NCBI GenBank assembly: GCA_937895695.1
Contig: CALBLM010000087.1
Coordinates: forward strand, 1 to 9,378
Direction: 5' to 3'
Source: an uncultured Megasphaera sp.
GTDB lineage: Bacteria > Bacillota > Negativicutes > Veillonellales > Megasphaeraceae
Length of the DNA: 9,378 bases
Position 1 is the stretch's first letter, and the number at the start of each line of letters is the position of its first letter. The notes under the pieces are model-generated. The model saw only the letters and a program-made list of their open reading frames with translations, searched no databases and was not told where the DNA came from. This document shows, piece after piece, positions 1 through 6,712 of the stretch. The position numbers were made by a program, and so were the translations under genes.

Positions 1-155
1 GTCATAAAATTGTGGAACTGCCCCATTGTCCGCTGACGACATTTGAGCAGGATGTAGCCCAAAAAACGCAGTTTGAAGTTGTAGGACATCAGTTGGAATT
101 GTATGGCTACTGTCCGGAATGTCAAAAAAAACGCCATATGACACACCATGTGTAA
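1..155 (+). CDS. Fur-family metal-responsive transcriptional regulator, C-terminal end (partial)
   Basis: The reading frame is open from position 3 to a TAA at 153-155; the gene starts before the window. About 50 residues remain. They contain VELPHC, then VVGHQLELYGYCPECQ, the typical end of the Fur/Zur/PerR dimerisation domain: a histidine two residues before LELYG and a CPEC pair that would form half of a structural zinc site. The DNA-binding domain and the other cysteine pair lie outside the window, so the metal (iron, zinc or peroxide sensing) cannot be decided. Known role of the family: metal-dependent repression of uptake or stress genes. The stop codon lies 16 bases before the preferred start of the serine hydrolase, suggesting co-transcription. 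Fur-box-like sites occur upstream of the TonB receptor, but a link to this particular regulator is only inferred. Confidence 0.88.
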   Translation, partial: HKIVELPHCPLTTFEQDVAQKTQFEVVGHQLELYGYCPECQKKRHMTHHV

Positions 156-171
156 AGAAAGGATGGATGGA

Positions 172-942
172 ATGCAAATCACTACGACATGGCTGCAGCA
201 AAAAAAAGAAAAACGATTACAGCAACCGATACAGCTTTCTGTATGGTGTCAACCCTTGGCTTCTCAAACCGCATTTGTTGACAATGACCGTTGTATGCCG
301 TCAGCCAGTTTAATTAAGATACCGATTATGATCCAGGCTTTTCGGCAAGCTGAAAAAGGTTGTATTTCCTTTGAAATGGTGCTACCCTTACAGCATCCCG
401 TCGATGGCGGCTCTTTTGGAGAAAAGCCGGAAGGCACGCCGGTTACGATTTGTGAGTTAGTGCAGCACATGATTGTAGAAAGCGATAATACATGTACCAA
501 TATGCTTATTGACTTGCTGGGCATGGACGCCATTAATGAAGAAATCGCTCGTCAAGGCATGACGAATACCGTTTTGCAGCGAAAGATGATGGATTTTGCA
601 GCGGCTAAAGCAGGACGAGAAAATAAAACGACAGCCAGCGATATGGGGCATGTGTTGTGGCAGCTTGCCCAGAGAAATTGTTTGGGGAATGCAGTGGATG
701 AGGCGATGCTGCAAATTCTTTCGCGTCAAGAAGATAATTGTATTCTGCCGGCACAGATTCCAAATCCTGTTCGCGTCGATCATAAAACAGGTGAACTCGA
801 TGGGATATATCATGATTGTGGGATTGTTTGGAAGGACAAGGCTCCCTATGTTTGCTGTTTGATGGCAGATGGTATTCGCGATGAAGCCCAGACGATTTCT
901 GATTTGTCCTATTTGGCACGGGATATATACGATATCATGTAA
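172..942 (+). CDS. Class A beta-lactamase-like serine hydrolase (PBP/transpeptidase fold), no signal peptide
   Basis: The 256-residue product carries the three signatures of the penicillin-binding/class A beta-lactamase fold, correctly spaced: SLIK (Ser46, Lys49; nucleophile and base), SDN (105-107) and KTG (205-207). Where true class A enzymes have the omega-loop ExxLN with the deacylating Glu166, this protein has RKMMD (137-141), so efficient penicillin hydrolysis is doubtful; a related serine hydrolase or acyl-enzyme role is as likely. The N-terminus (MQITTTWLQQ) is polar with no hydrophobic segment, so the protein appears cytoplasmic or non-classically exported, which is odd for this fold. 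The start at 172 is chosen because GAAAGGA (157-163) lies 8 bases upstream. An in-frame ATG at 148 overlaps the fur stop but has no ribosome binding site. The gene probably shares a transcript with the Fur-family gene and ends before a terminator at 981-1021. The fold is secure; the substrate is unknown. Confidence 0.87.
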   Translation: MQITTTWLQQKKEKRLQQPIQLSVWCQPLASQTAFVDNDRCMPSASLIKIPIMIQAFRQAEKGCISFEMVLPLQHPVDGGSFGEKPEGTPVTICELVQHMIVESDNTCTNMLIDLLGMDAINEEIARQGMTNTVLQRKMMDFAAAKAGRENKTTASDMGHVLWQLAQRNCLGNAVDEAMLQILSRQEDNCILPAQIPNPVRVDHKTGELDGIYHDCGIVWKDKAPYVCCLMADGIRDEAQTISDLSYLARDIYDIM

Positions 943-980
943 TTGGTATACATGCCATATGGTAGCTGTTACTAATCCAT

Positions 981-1021
981 AAAAAAACTGTCGCATGCTG
1001 TTACAGTATGCGGCAGTTTTT
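981..1021. terminator. Bidirectional intrinsic terminator between convergent genes
   Basis: A stem runs from AAACTG (985-990) through CGCAT (992-996) and CTG (998-1000), with a TTA loop, and closes with CAG (1004-1006), ATGCG (1008-1012) and CAGTTT (1014-1019). There is one G-T pair (991/1013) and one G-T mismatch in the stem. A seven-A run (981-987) precedes it and a five-T run (1017-1021) follows, so it has a U-tract in both directions. It serves the serine hydrolase on the plus strand and the nitroreductase on the minus strand. Confidence 0.9.
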
Positions 1022-1046
1022 GGTATATTAGATATAAAGAAATTTA

Positions 1047-1571
1047 TTAGCGAACGTATTTAACAAAATCAGCTTTGCGGGGCTTAGCCGGTTTAGCTGG
1101 CTGCGCTGCGTAGCCAACGATGCAATGTCCTACGCCGACGAGGTGCTGGGGCAGACCCCATTCTTTCAGCAAGGCTTTACCTTCAGGCGATTCAAATTCT
1201 TCTTTTGCACGATTAATCCAGCAAGAACCAAGGCCTAACGAAGCGGCAGCATTCATTAAATTTCCCATCACCAAGCAGCCGTCGGACCACGCATTGACTG
1301 ATTTTTCGGGATCGGCCAATACGACAATAATTGTAGGCGCGCCATACATAGGATCCTGGTCTGTTCCCATAATAGCGGCATTCATAGCCGTGAGCTTGGC
1401 AATGGTGTCCTTATCTTGGACGACAACCATCGTAACCGGCTGGAGTCCCATACCGCTGGCGGCATATTCACCGGCTTTTAGAATCAGTTGTAAGTCTTCT
1501 TCGGAAATTTGTTGACTTGTATAACTGCGAATACTGCGACGATTGATTAAGGTTTGGATTGTTTCATTCAT
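1047..1571 (-). CDS. Nitroreductase-family FMN-dependent oxidoreductase
   Basis: The 174-residue product is a typical short nitroreductase. It opens with MNETIQTLINRRSIRSY; the RRSIR at 11-15 is the family's FMN-phosphate-contacting motif. APTIIVVL (78-85) and GLGSCWIN (113-120) match the central strand and the second flavin-binding loop. The tail has a repeated AKPAKPRK stretch (about 159-166) before ADFVKYVR, another common C-terminal flavin contact in the family. Such enzymes are homodimeric cytosolic flavoproteins that use NAD(P)H to reduce quinones, nitro compounds or enoates; the natural substrate cannot be read from sequence. The start is supported by AGGAGGG on the minus strand (1578-1584), 6 bases before the ATG. 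It is convergent with the serine hydrolase and divergent from the mla operon, hence probably a single-gene transcript. No anomaly is seen. Confidence 0.93.
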   Translation of the reverse strand: MNETIQTLINRRSIRSYTSQQISEEDLQLILKAGEYAASGMGLQPVTMVVVQDKDTIAKLTAMNAAIMGTDQDPMYGAPTIIVVLADPEKSVNAWSDGCLVMGNLMNAAASLGLGSCWINRAKEEFESPEGKALLKEWGLPQHLVGVGHCIVGYAAQPAKPAKPRKADFVKYVR

Positions 1572-1602
1572 GGGTATCCCTCCTGTATGATTTTATGACT
1601 GT

Positions 1603-1638
1603 TGATATATATATAATCATATATACATTATTATATCA
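1603..1638. promoter_or_regulatory. AT-rich partial palindrome and possible minus-strand -10 region upstream of the nitroreductase
   Basis: A 36-base stretch begins TGATATA and ends TATATCA, with a partly symmetric AT-only interior. It lies 32-67 bases upstream of the nitroreductase start. The minus strand reads TATAAT at 1635-1630, a perfect -10 hexamer, but no convincing -35 is found 16-18 bases upstream of it. It may be the promoter/operator of the nitroreductase; low-complexity AT sequence makes chance symmetry likely. Confidence 0.35.
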
Positions 1639-1746
1639 CACCCGTATAGGTGTCCTCATATAAGACGGGAATGCTCCGAGAAAATCGGAAGGGAAACAGG
1701 ATTTTTTCTTGCCATTTTGATGATAAAATGCTATTATCTTATTTGT

Positions 1747-1776
1747 AGAAAACTCAAAATGGAATTTAAGTTTTCT
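1747..1776. repeat. Inverted repeat AGAAAACT / AGTTTTCT upstream of the mla operon
   Basis: AGAAAACT (1747-1754) is followed after 14 bases by its exact complement AGTTTTCT (1769-1776). It lies about 30 bases before the -35 of the candidate mla promoter. It is unlikely to be a terminator because no plus-strand gene ends upstream. An operator or activator site is possible. A smaller hairpin, CATTTT/AAAATG, lies at 1713-1730. Confidence 0.4.
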
Positions 1777-1806
1777 TACAGTTTTTTAACAATTACAGGC
1801 CTTTAT

Positions 1807-1834
1807 TTTACTTTCTCATAGAGTATGGTATAGT
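1807..1834 (+). promoter_or_regulatory. Candidate sigma-70-type promoter of the mlaEFD-tolC operon
   Basis: TTTACT (1807-1812, 4/6 to TTGACA) is separated by 16 bases from TATAGT (1829-1834, 5/6 to TATAAT), which would start transcription near 1841, roughly 30 bases before the mlaE start. It is the best promoter-like pair in the 295-base divergent region between the nitroreductase and mlaE. Consensus matching only. Confidence 0.5.
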
Positions 1835-1869
1835 AAAATAGATGGTACCATGAAGAACGGGAGGAGTTG

Positions 1870-2640
1870 GTGTCTGTGCAGCATGTATTGGAAAAAATAG
1901 GCTCTTTTACCCTTCATATATTTGAAGAAATAGGCGTTCTTTCCATTTTATTCATGCAGACACTACGACAGCTTCCCAACATTCAGCGTCGATTGACGAT
2001 TGCGCAAATGGCTCATTTAGGCGTCAATTCTCTGCCCATTGTAAGTCTGACCTTACTGTTTGCCGGCATGGTTATGACCTTGCAAATTGTGGATATTCTG
2101 CTTCGCTATGGTGCTCAATCTACCTTAGGCGGTATTATGTCTATCGCCATGGGGCGAGAATTAGGGCCTATTTTGACAGGTGTTGTCGTAGCCGGACGAG
2201 TTGGTGCGGCCATGACGGCCGAATTGGGGACGATGAAAGTAACGGAACAGATTGATGCCTTGCGCTGTATGGCAGTCAATCCGGTAGCCTATTTGGTGGT
2301 GCCCCGCTTTGCAGCCTGCGTGATTATGGTGCCGGTGTTGGCGTTCTATGGCTACTTAATTGGGACAGCCGGCGGCTATGCCGTCGCTGTGTTTGGTGCC
2401 GGGCTGACACATTTTTCGTATATCAACTCGATTGAACTGTTTACGGCAATCAGCGATGTCGTTTACGGCTTAATTAAGGCCATGTTTTTTGGCGGCATTA
2501 TTGCTTTAATTGCTTGTTATGAAGGCATGCATGCCAAAAGCGGTGCCGAAGGTGTAGGACAGGCGACGACTCGGTCTGTTGTTACGTCGATTATTTTTAT
2601 TTTTATCTGTAATTATGTATTATCGATTCTTTTATACTAG
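1870..2640 (+). CDS. mlaE: MlaE-like ABC permease of the phospholipid-trafficking (MCE) transporter
   Basis: An integral inner-membrane protein of about 256 residues, the usual MlaE length. Hydrophobic segments lie at about 55-77, 97-115, 146-175, 197-217 and 238-256. The family signature GRVGAAMTAELGTM-x-VTEQIDAL lies near residues 109-131 and is followed by AVNP. The permease dimer forms the membrane core that receives lipid from MlaD, with ATP hydrolysis by MlaF. The start is non-ATG: GGGAGGAG (1859-1866) abuts TTG at 1867, so GTG at 1870 (5 bases after GGAGG) or GTG at 1876 (9 bases after AGGAG) is more plausible; GTG 1870 is used here. It is the first gene of a four-gene operon; its stop overlaps the ribosome binding site of mlaF. 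No STAS-domain mlaB gene is adjacent. Confidence 0.95.
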   Translation: MSVQHVLEKIGSFTLHIFEEIGVLSILFMQTLRQLPNIQRRLTIAQMAHLGVNSLPIVSLTLLFAGMVMTLQIVDILLRYGAQSTLGGIMSIAMGRELGPILTGVVVAGRVGAAMTAELGTMKVTEQIDALRCMAVNPVAYLVVPRFAACVIMVPVLAFYGYLIGTAGGYAVAVFGAGLTHFSYINSIELFTAISDVVYGLIKAMFFGGIIALIACYEGMHAKSGAEGVGQATTRSVVTSIIFIFICNYVLSILLY

Positions 2641-2648
2641 GAGAGCCT

Positions 2649-3401
2649 ATGATTCAGCTTCGTGATGTAACTGTCGCGTATGGAAAACGTGTGGTGCTTG
2701 ATCATATTCATTTAGACATATATGATGGCGAGACATTAGCGATACTGGGAGCCAGTGGTTCCGGAAAAAGCACGATACTGCGGCTAATCATAGGTTTGCA
2801 GAAGCCGACAAGCGGCAGTATATGGATTCATGGACAAGATATTACAGCATACAGCGAAGAAGAAATGGATGAAGTCAGACGGCAGATGGGCATGGTATTT
2901 CAATACTCCGCCTTGTTTGATTCTATGACAGTTGGTGAAAATGTTGCATTTGGTCCGCGACAACGTACGAATGCTTCGGAAGAAGAAATTCAAGCCATCG
3001 TCAAGGAAAAACTTCATTTAGTGGGCTTAGACGGTATTGAAACTATGATGCCTAATGACTTATCGGGTGGCATGAAAAAACGAGTCAGTTTGGCAAGAGC
3101 CATTGCACTCGATCCCAAAGTGATTTTATATGACGAACCGACAGCCGGTTTAGATCCCCTGCGATGTCGGGATATTAATCATTTGATCGTCAGTATGCAA
3201 CATCATCTCAAGGCAACGTCCGTATTGGTAACGCATGATATGACGTCGGCCTTTTCCGTAGCCGACAGGTTGGCTTTTTTGCAAGATGGCCGCTTTCGTC
3301 TCATTGCACCTAAAGAAAAGTTTAAACATACGCAGGACCGGGATATACAGCAGTTTATCCACGGCGGCGAATTACCTAACGAAAAGGAGACAGCAATATG
3401 A
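2649..3401 (+). CDS. mlaF: MlaF-like ABC transporter ATPase
   Basis: A 250-residue ATP-binding subunit with all the expected motifs: Walker A GASGSGKST (34-42), Q-loop glutamine in VFQYSALF (about residue 85), ABC signature LSGGMKKR (138-145), Walker B VILYDEPTAGLDP (158-170) with catalytic Glu163, and the switch histidine in VTHD (194-197). GMKKR after the signature glycine is typical of MCE-system ATPases, where LSGGMKKRV replaces the commoner LSGGQ. It sits on the cytoplasmic face of MlaE and powers phospholipid movement. The ribosome binding site AGGAGAG starts within the mlaE stop codon, and the gene's own stop overlaps the mlaD start by four bases (ATGA), implying translational coupling. 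It looks complete and functional. Confidence 0.96.
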   Translation: MIQLRDVTVAYGKRVVLDHIHLDIYDGETLAILGASGSGKSTILRLIIGLQKPTSGSIWIHGQDITAYSEEEMDEVRRQMGMVFQYSALFDSMTVGENVAFGPRQRTNASEEEIQAIVKEKLHLVGLDGIETMMPNDLSGGMKKRVSLARAIALDPKVILYDEPTAGLDPLRCRDINHLIVSMQHHLKATSVLVTHDMTSAFSVADRLAFLQDGRFRLIAPKEKFKHTQDRDIQQFIHGGELPNEKETAI

Positions 3402-4633
3402 AATGGAGTACCGAAGCCAAAGTAGGATTTGTTACCTTGCTGGCTGTCCTTCTTTTTACAGGCGTTGTTCTTAGTTTGGCCCATGTCGAGATTTTTGGTA
3501 AACCTGGGTTTCAAGTGCATACGGCATTTAAAGATGCCAATGGACTGCAAAAAGGAAATTCCGTGCGTTATGTAGGCGTTACGGTGGGCAAGGTAGAAAA
3601 AGTGACGCCGTCACGTGATGGCGTAGATGTACTGATGCGGTTGGATAAGGGTGTTGAAATACCGCGGGACTCTAAAGTATCTATTACGACAGACGGGCTG
3701 CTCGGCGAAAAAATAGTCGCTATTACGCCGGGAAACGATAAAGCCAATTTATTGGCAGACGGCGATTCCCTTACCGGTAGTACAGGTCAGACCATGGACG
3801 ATGTGATGGACAATGCCAATACGCTGATTCATGGGGCAAATGATATGGTGAAAAATATCAATACAGTCATTGGCGATGCCAAGACGCAGCAGGCTATGCG
3901 CGGTACTGTACAGAATATGGAAGCCATTACGGGCAAAGCCAGCGGCATGATGGATGCCAACGCCGGCAACATTCAGCAAATGACGGCGAATATGGCTGCC
4001 ATTACATCCCAAATGAATGAATCCATGCAGCGCATTGACGGGGACGGCAGCACTTCGGAAAATGTACGCCAAATGGCAGCGAATATGAAACAGATTACAG
4101 ACCGATTTGACCGCGTTGCCCATTCGATGGAAGATATGGCAACAGATCCGCAAAGTAAAGCCGATATTCAGCAAACACTGCATAATACGGCGGCGATTAC
4201 GACGAAAGTCAATAAAATCCTAAACGGCGGTAGTAATATCCAAACAAGCGGTGAAGGCGGTTTGCTATATAACCAAACCAAAGGGGAAACAGGTGCCCAC
4301 GTAAATTTTAGGGTGTACCGTGACAATAGTTTTGCCCAAGTAGGTGCAGAAAATATTGGAAACGGTACGGAACTGAATGTACAGTATGGCCGCCGCGGTT
4401 CGTTATTTGACTATAGAGCAGGACTGATTCATGGTGATTTAGGCGTCGGCATGGATTTCTTTCGTGACGGGCCTTTTCGCCTTAGTTTAGAAGGGTATAA
4501 CCCCAATGATTGGCGGTATCGCATAAAAACGCAATACCGTATTATGCCTGATGTATATCTATTCGGGCAGTTTACTCATCCGTTCAGCCGAGGGGATGGC
4601 GGTAATTATTATGGTATTAACTATGTATTTTGA
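3398..4633 (+). CDS. mlaD: Elongated MlaD: MCE domain plus helical stalk plus C-terminal outer-membrane barrel-like domain
   Basis: At 411 residues this is more than twice the size of Escherichia coli MlaD. Domains in order: one N-terminal membrane anchor (about 9-28); an MCE domain (about 36-113) with VHTAFKDANGLQKGNSVRYVGVxVGKV and a TTDGLLGEKIVAI strand; a long helical region (about 131-275) with a recurring N-[MT]-x-x-IT motif at 173, 198, 229 and 263; and a beta-rich C-terminal region (about 285-411) with alternating polar/aromatic strands, ending in YYGINYVF. A terminal Phe is the usual BAM-recognition signal of outer-membrane barrels. This matches the MlaD of Veillonella parvula, proposed to bridge both membranes and so make MlaA and MlaC unnecessary. 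A multimer would be needed to close a barrel from so few strands. The start overlaps the mlaF stop (ATGA); GAAAAGGAGA lies upstream with good spacing. Confidence 0.93.
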   Translation: MKWSTEAKVGFVTLLAVLLFTGVVLSLAHVEIFGKPGFQVHTAFKDANGLQKGNSVRYVGVTVGKVEKVTPSRDGVDVLMRLDKGVEIPRDSKVSITTDGLLGEKIVAITPGNDKANLLADGDSLTGSTGQTMDDVMDNANTLIHGANDMVKNINTVIGDAKTQQAMRGTVQNMEAITGKASGMMDANAGNIQQMTANMAAITSQMNESMQRIDGDGSTSENVRQMAANMKQITDRFDRVAHSMEDMATDPQSKADIQQTLHNTAAITTKVNKILNGGSNIQTSGEGGLLYNQTKGETGAHVNFRVYRDNSFAQVGAENIGNGTELNVQYGRRGSLFDYRAGLIHGDLGVGMDFFRDGPFRLSLEGYNPNDWRYRIKTQYRIMPDVYLFGQFTHPFSRGDGGNYYGINYVF

Positions 4634-4682
4634 TATACAAAGAGCAAGAAGATAGAATAGACTAATAATGGGGGTACCCAAG

Positions 4683-6275
4683 ATGAACAAGAAGTTGTAC
4701 AGAAACATACTCATCGCCATGATGGTTTCGACATTAGGAACAGCCGCCGTATCGGCAGCCGATACAGTCGTTCCTGTAGATTTGGCAAGTGTAGAAGCCC
4801 AGGCAGCTGCGGCTCCGAAAAAAGCAAAAAAAGTTAAGAAAGAAAAAACAGAAAAACAAACCACTGTAAAACCTGCGACATCACAAAGCGTGCGTCCCGT
4901 CGATATTTCGCCGGAACTGCGTGAAGAATTGGCACAGCAGATTGCTCAAACGACGGCACAGCGTGCAGAAAAAGCAGCAGCCCAGCGGGCTAAGATCAAT
5001 GAAGTCGATCCGGTTATTACTGTTGGCCGTGTATCGCCCAATCAGCCCGTCGATTTGACGCTACCCAAAACCGTACAGATGGCGTTGGATTACAACCGTG
5101 ATATCAAAATGGCTGGTTATGATTTGAAGAGCGCAGAATACGCCATTAATGAAGCTAAAGCCGGTAAAATGCCGAGTGTAAGCTATTCCTTTGATGCCAA
5201 GCATGCTAGCAAGACGACGATGGGCGGAGACCACAATAGTTTTGGCAACGGCTTGAGCGTTAATTTGCCAATTTATACGGGTGGTAAAGTAGAAGGTGCC
5301 ATTGCATCAGCCAAACTAGGAAAAACATCAGCTCAAGAAGAAGTGCTTCGGACCGAACAAGCCACGAAATTAGCAGCTGTTGAAGGCTATTTCGATTTGC
5401 TGATGAAAGAACAAAAACGGGACGTTGCCAATGAGGCTGTTACCAATTACCAGACTCATTTGGATAATGCGTCGGCGCAGTATAATGTCGGTACAGTCGC
5501 TAAAATTGATGTGCTGACTTCTGGTGTCGATTTAGCCAATGCCAAATCTAATGCCGTAGCTGCCGGCAATGATGTTGCCAATGCTGAAGCCAACTTGAAC
5601 AATATTTTGGGATTACCGCTGCAGACCAAGCTCGTGTTGGCCGATCATAATTTGCCTTTTGACCAATACAATATTTCCCTGCAAGAAGCCTTGGACTATG
5701 CTATGAAATATCGTCCAGAAGTATTGCAGGCAGCCTTGAGTGTACAACAGGCGGAAGAACAAATTACCATTGATAATGCCGGTAATAAACCGACGGTATC
5801 GGTTAGTGCCGGTCAGAATTGGTCTGATTCTTCTTTCCCCGGTACGAGCACGAACAATGGCTGGAATGTAGCCGGCGGTGTTACCTTCAAGTTCTTTGAC
5901 GGCGGTGCAACCAATGCCAAAGTTGCCCAGGCAAAACAGGCATTATTGAAAGCCCGTGAAACGGAACAAAAAACACGAGAAGCTGTACAGCTGGAAGTCA
6001 AACAGGCTTACTTAAACATTCAGGCAGCTGCTCAATCTGTCGAAGCAACGAGAGCTGCTGTTGACCAGGCTGAAGAAAGCTTTAAAATTGCCCGCGTCCG
6101 TTATCAGGCTGGCGTCGGTACCAATACAGATGTACTGGATGCTCAGTACAAACTGAATACGACGAAGAATAACCATATCGAAGCGTTATACAATTATAAT
6201 GTCGGCATTGCCCAACTGGAACAAGCGATGGGCGTAGATGTTCGCTCCGGTGTCGTTCATCCGTCACTTAAATAA
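4683..6275 (+). CDS. tolC: TolC-family outer-membrane efflux/export channel with Lys/Ala-rich N-terminal extension
   Basis: The product is 530 residues from ATG 4683 (535 from ATG 4668). The 4683 start gives a clean signal peptide, MNKKLYRN then a hydrophobic core and cleavage at about VSA-AD (residues 25/26), with a G-rich ribosome-binding-like GGGGG (4670-4674) 8 bases upstream. A low-complexity segment follows (PKKAKKVKKEKTEK, about 45-58) plus a helical QRAEKAAAQRAK region. Then come the two tandem outer-membrane efflux protein repeats, about 125-315 and 330-520, each with long coiled-coil helices; GLSVNLPIYTGGKVEG and GGVTFKFFDGGATNAK are the paired barrel strand/turn motifs. TolC trimers form an outer-membrane barrel with a periplasmic tunnel for type I secretion or multidrug efflux. 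No pump or adaptor gene is adjacent. It sits 49 bases after mlaD with no intervening terminator, so it is probably co-transcribed. Confidence 0.94.
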   Translation: MNKKLYRNILIAMMVSTLGTAAVSAADTVVPVDLASVEAQAAAAPKKAKKVKKEKTEKQTTVKPATSQSVRPVDISPELREELAQQIAQTTAQRAEKAAAQRAKINEVDPVITVGRVSPNQPVDLTLPKTVQMALDYNRDIKMAGYDLKSAEYAINEAKAGKMPSVSYSFDAKHASKTTMGGDHNSFGNGLSVNLPIYTGGKVEGAIASAKLGKTSAQEEVLRTEQATKLAAVEGYFDLLMKEQKRDVANEAVTNYQTHLDNASAQYNVGTVAKIDVLTSGVDLANAKSNAVAAGNDVANAEANLNNILGLPLQTKLVLADHNLPFDQYNISLQEALDYAMKYRPEVLQAALSVQQAEEQITIDNAGNKPTVSVSAGQNWSDSSFPGTSTNNGWNVAGGVTFKFFDGGATNAKVAQAKQALLKARETEQKTREAVQLEVKQAYLNIQAAAQSVEATRAAVDQAEESFKIARVRYQAGVGTNTDVLDAQYKLNTTKNNHIEALYNYNVGIAQLEQAMGVDVRSGVVHPSLK

Positions 6276-6300
6276 AAGCAAATTATAAAAGTTTATATAG

Positions 6301-6335
6301 AAAGAGTGCAGAGAAGTTCTCGGCACTCTTTTTTT
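6301..6335 (+). terminator. Intrinsic terminator of the mlaEFD-tolC operon
   Basis: AAAGAGTGC (6301-6309) pairs with GCACTCTTT (6323-6331). Inside, GAGAA (6311-6315) and TTCTC (6317-6321) extend the stem after one A/G mismatch. A seven-T run (6329-6335) follows. It lies 25 bases after the tolC stop. Confidence 0.93.
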
Positions 6336-6380
6336 GTTAGCATGCAGGCATGTATTCTTTTAACTTTTTGTATGATGTTG

Positions 6381-6386
6381 TATACT
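6381..6386 (+). promoter_or_regulatory. Possible -10 hexamer in front of the structured element
   Basis: TATACT matches the -10 consensus at 5/6 and would place a transcription start near 6392, exactly where the long stem begins. The only -35-like hexamer, TTAACT (6360-6365), has a short 15-base spacer, so this is weak support. Confidence 0.3.
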
Positions 6387-6390
6387 TTTC

Positions 6391-6712
6391 TTTCTGTGTG
6401 ACTAGCATACAGGGACGATTCCCTACACTCTTATGTCCATTTTTTTTCGAGTCGCCGAAAAAGAATAGACGAAGAAAAAGGTGGATGCCCGAAACTCCCA
6501 TTCCTTTGAGAACGCTATGCCATTCGTTCTCATTGTGCGGCTTAGCCGCACAACCAGTCATTCCCGTAACGGGACGGCAGAGTTTTCTTTTTGTCCGCAC
6601 ACAAAAAAGTATAGAGTGTACAGAGACACTTCTTTGCCTGTTCGGCAGTACAACAAAGAATGAATATACGAAGGGGAGAGGGATTTTTCCCTGCATGCTG
6701 GTCGCACAGAAA
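6391..6712 (+). repeat. Large imperfect inverted repeat enclosing multiple hairpins: candidate structured RNA or MITE-like element
   Basis: The arms 6391-6415 and 6688-6712 are complementary over 25 positions: 22 Watson-Crick pairs, two G-T pairs and one A/C mismatch. Weaker pairing continues inward (6420-6424 with 6679-6683; 6428-6432 with 6671-6675; 6438-6445 with 6655-6662). Enclosed are: TTTTTCG/CGAAAAA (6443-6462); a second-level helix 6468-6480/6583-6595, with TGCC/GGCA at 6486-6489/6576-6579; TGAGAACG/CGTTCTCA (6507-6532); TTGTGCGGCT/AGCCGCACAA (6533-6553, perfect 10 bp); TCCCGT/ACGGGA (6562-6574); AGTGT/ACACT (6615-6630); and TGCC/GGCA (6635-6647). Open frames exist on both strands but have no ribosome binding site, and their similarity to each other merely reflects the palindrome. 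No known RNA family or transposase is recognised. No U-tract follows the right arm. Confidence 0.65.

Noticed and set aside
457..996. Minus-strand open frame of 179 codons antisense to the serine hydrolase
   Set aside because: The opposite strand carries a clear domain with catalytic motifs; the antisense peptide has no recognisable family features and runs through the terminator.
1850..1900. 16-codon open frame beginning ATG 1850 before mlaE, a possible leader peptide
   Set aside because: No ribosome binding site, overlaps the mlaE start out of frame, and no attenuator-like hairpins follow.
3749..4183. Minus-strand open frame of 144 codons inside mlaD
   Set aside because: His/Cys-rich shadow translation of the mlaD helical repeats; no start signals.
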